This document shows, piece after piece, positions 25,301-34,300 of a stretch of 64,000 nucleotides of DNA. The notes under the pieces are model-generated. The model was given only the letters and a program-made list of their open reading frames with translations. It was not told where the DNA came from and made no database searches. Made by a program: the position numbers and the translations under genes. The stretch comes from Spirochaetaceae bacterium (GTDB taxonomy: Bacteria > Spirochaetota > Spirochaetia > Treponematales > Rectinemataceae). The stretch lies in contig JANYKC010000054.1 in assembly GCA_025358255.1 (NCBI GenBank), positions 1 through 64,000 on the forward strand, given 5' to 3'. Positions within the stretch are counted from its first letter, which is position 1, and each line of letters starts with the position of its first letter.

Positions 25301-28300
25301 GTCATAGAGCGCCGTATCGAGGCTGATCGACCAGGGCGAGAGGCCGACCACGGTGAGGTCGGTCCCGGACTTGTCGATTTTCGCGAGGACCGTCTTGACG
25401 CTCGTCTGCAGGTCTTCCGTCGTGCCGGTGACGGAGACCGTCCCGTTTGTCACGGCGTTCGCCGCGGGAGCCGTGAAGGCGACCGTGGGCTTGCCCAGGT
25501 CCATGATGACCCGCGTGCTCACCTGGCTGATGTTGCCCGAATTGTCCGTGGCGCGCACCGTGATGGAATACGGCCCGCTTCCGAGGCTTGCGTCGATCTC
25601 GGCCGTCCAGCCGCCGGTGGCCGGGTTGAAGCTGCCCTTTGTCGCGGTGTCGTAGATGGTCCCGTTGTTCACCGAGAACTCGACCTTTGCGATGTCGTTG
25701 GCGTCAGAGGAGGTGCCGGTGACCAGGAATGCGGCGTTCTGGTAGCTGTCGTTGGCAGGCGATGCGACCCCCACGAGGGGATTCGCCCGGTCGATGCGGT
25801 AGCTGACCGTGGGACTCGTCGCCAGGTCCTGCGAAGTCCCCGAGCTGTCGGTGGCTTCGACCACGATGCTGTGGAGTCCATCCGCGAGGCTCGTGAAGGT
25901 GTATGCGTAGTTTTCGCTCAAGGAACCGCCGAGGGCGACCGCCGAACCCCAGCTGCCGTCCACGTTGAAACGGACGCTGGCCACGCCGTCATCGTCCGTG
26001 ATCGTGCCGATGATGGAGCCACCTCCGCGGAAATAGCCGTCGCCGGGGAGGTTCGAGAAGGCTATCGAGGGAAGGTTGGTGGACTGGTCCACCGTGACGG
26101 TCCGGCTGGAGACGAGGGAGTGGTTGCCGGCCTTGTCCACGGCCTCCGCCGTGATCGTGAGCTCCGAGCCGGCCTTGAGGAGGGTGGTCGTTATCGGGAT
26201 GTCGGTCCAGACGGAAGCCTGGTTGCTGGACACGATGTAGTCGGAATCGTCGGTCCTCGTCCCGGCGAAACCCAGGACCACGTGGTCAAGGCCCGCGTTG
26301 TCGCTCGCGCTGCCGCTGACCTTGAGGACGCCGTTGACCTTGTCGCCCGCGAGTATCTTGTTGAAAGCCAGGGAATCGAGGGCCGGCCTGGTCTTGTCGA
26401 CATTGACATCCACCGTGGCGATGCCGTACTTGCCGGTGTCGTTCGTGGCCATGATGCGGATCTTGAGGACGCCGTCGAGCTTGCCCGCGGGGACGGGGAC
26501 GCTCGCCGCCCAGGCATGGCTGCCAAGGTAACTGCCCGTATCGAAGGTGGTCCAGGTGGCATCGCTGTCGAGGGCCCAGGCGACGGCGGTTATCGCGCCG
26601 CCGGCATTGCCGTCCTCGGCCATGCCGGACACGGACATCGACGACGCGCCGTTGAAATAGGCGGCGGTGAGCGGCGTGTCGATCCTCACTTCGGGGCTGG
26701 CGGCCGCGACCGTGAAGACCGGGGAGGAGAGGGTCCTCTGGTAATAGGACGTCTCGTTCTTCGCGTCCGTGGCGCGGAGGCTGAAGGTCTTGCCCGTCCC
26801 GTTGGAGATCGAGCTCATCGAGAATGACCAAGGCTGGGCAGTCGTGGGATAGGGGGAGGACCAGGACTGCACCAGGGTCCAGCCGGAATCGCCGGGCATC
26901 CGGTACTCAAGGCTCTTGATGCCATCGTCATCGGACAGGGTTCCCGAGGCCGTGACGGGGATGGCGTTGAACACCGTCGTCGCGCTCGAGGAAGGCAGGG
27001 AGAAGGCGATCACCGGGGCGTCGGAGCTCTGGTCGACGATGAAGTCAAAGGGCTGGTCGATCGAGTTGCCGGCGCTGTCGAGGGCGCGGATCCAGAGCCT
27101 GAAGTGCCCGAGGTCGGCCATGCCCGTCGTATCCAGGTAGACGCTCCAGTTGCCGAGGCTTCCGCCTACGGCGAGCCAGGCCGCCGAGTCCACGGGCGGC
27201 GTGCCAACGTTGGTGCCTATCCAGTACTTCACGAGGCCAAGTCCGTTGGCGTCGCTCGCGGATCCGGTGAACAGGAGGCTGCCATTGACGCTCGAGCCGG
27301 AGACCGTGGGGCTGAGGAAGGTCAAGGTGGGGAAGACCTTGTCGATCTTCACCTGGAAGTCGGAGACCTTCACGTTGCCGAACTCGTCCGTGGCTTGGAT
27401 CTTGAGCGTGAAGTCCCCGTCGGCCTTGTCGGCGACGCTTCCGCTCCATGACCAGCCGCCGCCGCCCTGGGCCGGAGCGAAGCTCACTCCCGTGGCCGAG
27501 TAGCCCAGTCCGCCGTCCAGGCTCACCCTGACGCTCGAGACCACCGAACCATCCTCGACCGTTCCAGTCAGCGAGAGGCTGCCGGTGCAGAAGGAATTTG
27601 GGGAAGGGGTGAGGAAAGCGATGGTCGGCGCGCCCGCGTCCACCCAGTAGGGACAGGACGCGTAGGTGGAGCCGCCTTGGCTTATTTCAGTGACCGGCTT
27701 CCCGTAGATGTCGTTGGCCTTGACATAGAGCTGGTGGGCAAGCCCTTCCGCTGCCTGGGCCAGGCTCAGGGTGTGGGTGAAGCTGACCGAGAGGGAGTTG
27801 GAGGCCGGCGGGTTGCTCGGTGGGATCCAGGTCGAGCCATCGAAGCTGATACGTATCGTCGAGACATCGACCCCATCATCGTCGGATATGGTTCCCGAGA
27901 CGCTAGGGTTGGCACTGAGCCTGTTCACCTTGGCGGCCTTCGAGGCGTCTATGGCCTGGAGGGTGATGACGGGGATATCGGTGCTTTGGTCGATCTCGAG
28001 GGCCTGGACGGCATCGCTCTGGTTGCCGGCGGCGTCGAAGGCCCTGACGCGGAAACTGTAGCTGCCATCAAGGAGGCCGGTCGTGTCGTAGGCCGCGTGG
28101 CTCCAGTTGAAATGCTTGGTCGAACTCGAGGTGCCCGAGAACTTGGTCCAGCCCGCGAGGCTGCCTGGCGCGCCGCCGCTGCCGATCCACCAATAGGAAT
28201 CGCCGTAGGCCTCGGTGTCGACCGTCGTGCCGAACAGTTCGATCGAGCCATTGACATGGGCGCCGTCGCCCGGACCGGAGACGCTGATCGTCGGGCCGAC

Positions 28301-31300
28301 CGTGTCCTTGGTGATCGCGACGGAGACGGGAGCGACCTCCGTGGACACCTTGCCGAATTCGTCGGTGGAGCGAAGGTACACAAGCTGGGATCCCTGCGGC
28401 CTCGTGCTAATGTCGGCGCCGCTCAAGGTCCACGCGCCCTGGTGGGTCGCCCCGTTCCAGGAGAAGGTGGAGACCGGGGTCCAGGTCGAGCTGTCGAAGC
28501 TATAGTCGACGGAGGACACAGTGTTGCCGTCAGCCGCCGATCCGGATAGGTCCAGTGTGTTCTTGAAGTAGGCCGTCGCCGGCGGCGTGATCGTCACGCT
28601 CGGAGGAGACTTGTCGATGATGAAATAATAGAGGGAAGTCGTCGTCGTGGCGAGGGCGAGGCCATATTTCTTGTCGCTTTGGTCCGACACCTTGAGGGCC
28701 AGGGTATGCGCGATGCCCTCCGAAAGGCCGGAGAGGCCATGGCTGAAGTCCACGGACTGGGCGGCGGCCGCGGCGGTCTCCACGGCGGCGTAGGCCCCGC
28801 CATCGATGGAGATCTTCAGGGTCGACGTGTCGACCCAGTCGTCGTCCGTGGCCTTGGCGTAGATCTTGGCCCCCGAACCCAAGGAATTCGCCCTGGCCTC
28901 CGCTTCGCTCGCGCCGAAGGACGGGGCGTTCGTGATCGCGAAGGCCGGGTTGTCCGTGGCTTGGTCAATCGCGAGGGCGAGGGTGACGAGGCCTGGATTG
29001 CCCGCACGGTCCACCGCCTTCAGCCTCAGGTTGGAGGTGTGCACGGACCTCGTATCAAGGAGGAGGCTCCAGGAGGAGATGCCGGTCATTATTTCGGTCC
29101 ACGCGCTGTCGTCCACGGCCGTTGTCCAGTAAAGGTGGTCGATCGGATTGGCGTCCGTCGCATTGCCCGTGACGCTGACCATCCCGTTTATCTTTCCGCC
29201 CACCGTGATCGGGCTGACGCCCGCCACCGATATCACCGGGGCCACGGAGTCCACCGTGACCGACCTCGTCAAGGTATTGGCCGAACGGCCTACGAGGTCC
29301 TGGGCATGGAGGCTGACCTCGTAGACGCCGTCGCCGAAGAGCGTGGGGATCGTCTGGCTCCAGACCTGGCTCTTCGTGCCCCCGCCTGAAACGAGCGTGG
29401 CGGGATAGGCGGAGATCGACTTGTCGACATTGTCCACCTTGAGCGTCGCCTGGAGCGGCGCGGCGCCAAGGGCAAAGCTGTCGTCCACGCCCAGGCTGAG
29501 GACAAAGTCCGTATTGCGATAATTGACGCCGGTGTAGGACGTCTCGCCGATGAGGGGATTGAGCCGGTCCACCGTGAAGCCCATCGACGCGCTGTCGGAG
29601 GCGTTCCCCGCGCGGTCAAGGGCGCGGACGTAGAGGGCCTTCACGCCTTCGGCCGCGATCGGCGTGGTCGGGCTGTCGGCGCGGATGTTTATCTGTTTAT
29701 ACCAATTATCAGTACCTATCAAGGACGTCCAGTCGCTGCCGCTGTTCGTGAAGGAATACTGCACGGAGGCGACGCCGGACACGAAGCCGGCTCCGTCCCC
29801 TGCCGATCCGCTCACGGGGAGGCTCGCGTCATAGTAGGGGTCGGAGAGGGCGTCAATCGTCGGGACCGCGGGCTTGGTGGTGTCTACGAGGACGGTCCGG
29901 GTGATGGTGCTCGTGCGGTCGGCCGCGTCCGTTGCCGTGAGCGTGAAGATCCAGAGGCCGTCGTCCGATCCGTCCATTGCGACAGTCTTGTCGTAGACGA
30001 AGGCCGCGGTCTTTTCGATGGTGTAAGCGGTCGACTTGACGACGCCGACACCTGTCCCGTTCCTGCTCGCGCTGATGGCGAGGCCCTTGAGCGCGTTGGT
30101 GTCCGCCAAGTCGCCTTCAAGGCGGAAGTTCGCCGCCTTGATCACCTGCGCTGTCGTCGCCACCTTCGTCTCGTCGATGGCGGGCGGATCCTTGTCGTAG
30201 CTGAAACCCACCTGGGCGGTGGAGTCAGGATTGAAGGCCGGTCCGTCGTTTGCCTTGACGCGGAGGAGCTTCGCGCCTTCCCCGCCCAAGCCCACGTCGA
30301 TGTTTGCGGCGCTCCAATTGAGGCCTGAAAGCGTTATAGGCGTCCAGGTCAGGTTGTCCAGGGACCAGGAAAGGCTCGTTACCCCCTTGCCCCCGTTGTC
30401 GTTGACCTGGCCGCGGATGGTATAGACGGGGAGGGTCACGAACTCCGCGTCCACCGGCGCGCTGATGCTGAGGTCGGGGCTCCGCGTGTCGATCATGACG
30501 CGGCGGAGCAAGATGCTGCTCTTGTTCGCGCCATCGGTCGCGACGATGGTGATGTCGTAGACGCCGTCCATGGAATGGTCCGAGGGGGCGGAGAGGGTCC
30601 AGCCCCAGGAGCCGTCGTTGCCAGTGTCATCAAGGGCCTGGACGGCGGCGCCGCCGTCCTTCTGGTAGCTGACGACGACATGGGAGACCCCATTGCCGTC
30701 CGTGGCAGCGCCGGCCAAGGGAAGGTCGGCGTTGCGATAGACGAGGGATGCCCCGCCGACCGTCACTTCGGAGAGGAGGGGATACGCGAGGTCGACACTG
30801 ATGGTCCTGGCGGTGATGGCGCCCTGGTTTCCCGCCACGTCCGCGGCACGGAACTCCAGGGTCTGGCTTAAGCCGTCCAAAAGCCCGCCGACAGCGGCGG
30901 TCCAGGCGTTCGACCCTGATGCGCTGTTCCACCCGCCACCGTTGAGGCGGTACTGGATCGCGCTCACGCCGCTCACGGCGTCGCTGGCCGAGCCCTGGGC
31001 GCTGTAGGTGGCTCCTTCGATCAGCTGGCCGTTGGTGAGGTTCGAGATCGCCAGGGTGGGCGCGACCGTGTCCTTGACGAAGGCTGCGGTGACGATCACG
31101 AGGTGCCCGCCCTGGTCCGCGGCCTTGACGGAGAGGGTGTGCGTCCCTTCGGAGATCGCCGCCCAGTTCATCGCGCAATTCCATGGGCCTTTCGCCGCTA
31201 TGTCGGCGATCTTGGCGCCGTCCAGGTCGACTTCGCCGGACTTGAAGTAAGCGTCGCCCACCGTGCCGGACCAGTTGCCGCTCATGCCGCTCGCGGCGTT

Positions 31301-34300
31301 GTACAACGCGCCGTCCACAGGGTTGCCCCCGACCGCGGAGATGGCCGCGGTCGGAAGGTCCCTGTCCACAATGATCGAGAAGGTCGGGAAGGAAGCCGAA
31401 TTCCCCACCTTGTCGATGGCGCCGAGCGCCACTGCGTAGCTGCCGGTCGGCAAGGCAGTCGTGTCTAGGCTCCAGCCACCGCCGCTGCCGGGGTTGCCGG
31501 TCCCTGAACTCGCGGTGAATGCCGCGACGGCGGAGCAGTCCGCGCCGCTCAGGACTTCCTTGACGACCGCCGTCATGGAGCTCACGCCCGTGGTCTGGTC
31601 CATGGCCGTGCCGAACAGGACGTTCCCGTTCATCTCGCTGAAGACAGTGGCCTGGTTGGTCACGGTCACGACGGGAGCCGCCTTGTCCACGGTTATCGCG
31701 TAGTTGATCGCCCCGGAAAGGCCAAACTCGTCCATGGCGCTCGAGGTCATGCTGAAGCTGCCGTCCGGAATCGAGGCCACGTCGAGCTGATAGGACCAGT
31801 TCCAGGCATTCGGGCTGCCGCTTGTCCTGACCGTGGGGGTCACGGCTGCCTGTCCGCCCGACCAGGTCACGGTCAAGGGAGCGCTGTCATCGAGGAGGTT
31901 GGATGTCGAGATGGTGCCGCCGACGCTCATCGTGTGGGCGACATGATCATAGCTCGACAGGGACTGGTCGTAGCGGACGGTCGGCTGGACCGTGTCGATC
32001 GCGAAATAGACGGGGCCGACCACGGAGGATGCCGCCGCCACCCCGTTCTTCCAGGCCGCGTCGTCGCTTGCCTTGAGCCAGAAGTAATGCCGCCCCTGGG
32101 ACAGGCTCGAAAGGGAATAGGAGAACGTGACGATCCCGCTGCCGGAGGTGGAACCCGAGACCGGATGCGCGGTCCCTGAGGTGCCCTCGTCGATATAGAG
32201 CGAGACGCTCGAGGCGCTGACCCGGTCATCGTCCGAAATGGAGGCGCCGAGCTCGAGATTGGCGAAAAGGAGGTTCAGCTTCGCGGCCGCGGAGGTCATC
32301 GCGCTGGCCTTCATGTTGGAAAGGGAGATGACAGGGAGGTCACCGGACTGGTCGACCCGGAAGGCGCGCGCGGTCGTGGTGGCATTCCCCGCCTGGTCGG
32401 TCGCGCGGAGGACCAGTTGATAGTACGACTTGTCCGAGTATTTCGCCGAGTCGGTCGTGTCCACGACGAGGGACCAAAGGCTCATGGATGATTTGGCGAA
32501 GGTCCCCGAATCAACGGGGCTCGGGTCGACGGTCCAGGGCGTGGTGGCGATGCTCGCCACGTGGCGGATGGACCAGGACAAGGAGGCCAGGCTCGCCGTA
32601 TCGGCTGCGACGCCCTTGAATCGCGCCATGCCGTTCACGGTGTCGAGGTAGCCATCGGGAGCGGAGGCGAGGCTGGCGTCCTCGAAGGCCGAAGGGGCCT
32701 TCGCCGCATCGCCCGAGGCGGGGGCCACGGATTGCACTCCCGCCGTTGGGGGGGTCGTATCGATCGAAAAATCGACTGAGGAGATCGAGCCCGTCGCGTT
32801 GCCTGTCGAGACCGAACGCACATAAAGGGAGTGGTTGCCTTCGGAGAGGGTTGGCCCGTTCATGGACCAGGAGAACGATGTGCTCGCGCCGGGTGCCGGG
32901 TTGTCTATCCCGGTCCAGACGCCGGAGGTCGAGTCCAGCTGGTACTCGACGCGTTTGATGCCGAGCCCCTCTTCCGCCGTTCCGTTGGCTGCGAGGGTCC
33001 TGAGGAATGAGCCGGAGACCGGCTGGGCAATCCTCGTGACCGGTTTGCCATTGTCGACGACGAAATAGACCTGGGAGAATGAGGAGGTCACGGCAGCCGG
33101 GTCTGGGAGACTGGACGAAGCGAGCGGCGCGATCTTCGAGGCGACCGAATCCGAAAGGCTGCCCGACAACCTATATATGCCCTGGGCAAGGCTCGCGGGG
33201 ACGGTGAAGGAAAAGGAAGCGGAGGTGACCGAAGTGGAGAAGGATGGGTCGCTGTTGGTTCCAAGGGTCTTGATGCCGATGTTGTGGAGGGGATCAGCGG
33301 CGCCTTTGATGAAGATGACGGGGGTGGAAACCCTGTCTTCCGTGACTCCATCGCTGAGCATCGGGGTCAGCTTGAGGCTCAGGCTCGAGTAGTCGATGCC
33401 GTCATCATCGGAAAGCGTTCCGGTGATCGAGTCCCCTTGCGCGAAAATATTCTGGTTGGTCGCGAGCAGCATGCTGGCGGCGGAAAGGTCCACTATATCC
33501 TTGTCAGGCCCCTTGAAGGAGATGACCGGCACGTCGGAGGACTGCTTGAGCCTCAGGCTGCCCGCGTACTCGACGGAACGGTTTCCTGCGTTGTCGATCG
33601 CGAAAAGCTTGAAGGGCACGAGGAGGACAGCTCCGCCCCCATCCGTCACGCCGCCCTCACCCACCACGAAAAGCTGGGTATCGACCTGTACCTTGAAGGA
33701 GGCATTGTTGCCGTTGACCGGGGAGAACTGCCTGCCGCCGGCCTCAAGTACCAGGCTGGCGGTGTCTGCGTCCGCCGAACCCCTGAACTGGATGCTTCCA
33801 TTGACATAATAGTCGGTTGTGGCGAGGTCCTCGGCAGTGGGTCCGGTGAGCTTGACGGTCGGCGCCTTGTTGTCAAGGTAAATGATGATCTTCTGTTCGG
33901 TGGATTTCCCTGCATTATCGCTGGCGGTCGCAATGATGGTCACATTCACTTCCTTGCCAGCGGCAAGGTCCGCGGTATCCGTGGAAATGAGGAGGGTCCA
34001 TGCGCCCCCGCTGACCGGCACGTCGAAGGTCTTGGCGGCTATGCCTGAGTCCGCCGAAAATGTCATGGCTATGCTGATGGAGTTGTTCGCAAGACCGATA
34101 TCGTCGCTGGCGGTGCCACTCAAGGTAATTGCGCCTTGTTTATAGGACCCGTTGGCCGGAGAGCTGATCTCGATGCTCGGGGGATTTACGTCGACCTTCG
34201 TGCCCAAACCGACCTTGAACTGGCTGCACGTCGTCATAAAGGCGAGTGGCAGGAGGAAAACCGAGGGCATAATTCGCGCGAAATGCGCGCTGGGTTTTCT

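Noticed and set aside
23350..34200. CRISPR-like or DNA-level repeats in the giant gene
   Set aside because: The periodicity is at protein level; DNA copies are diverged and there are no short direct repeats with spacers.
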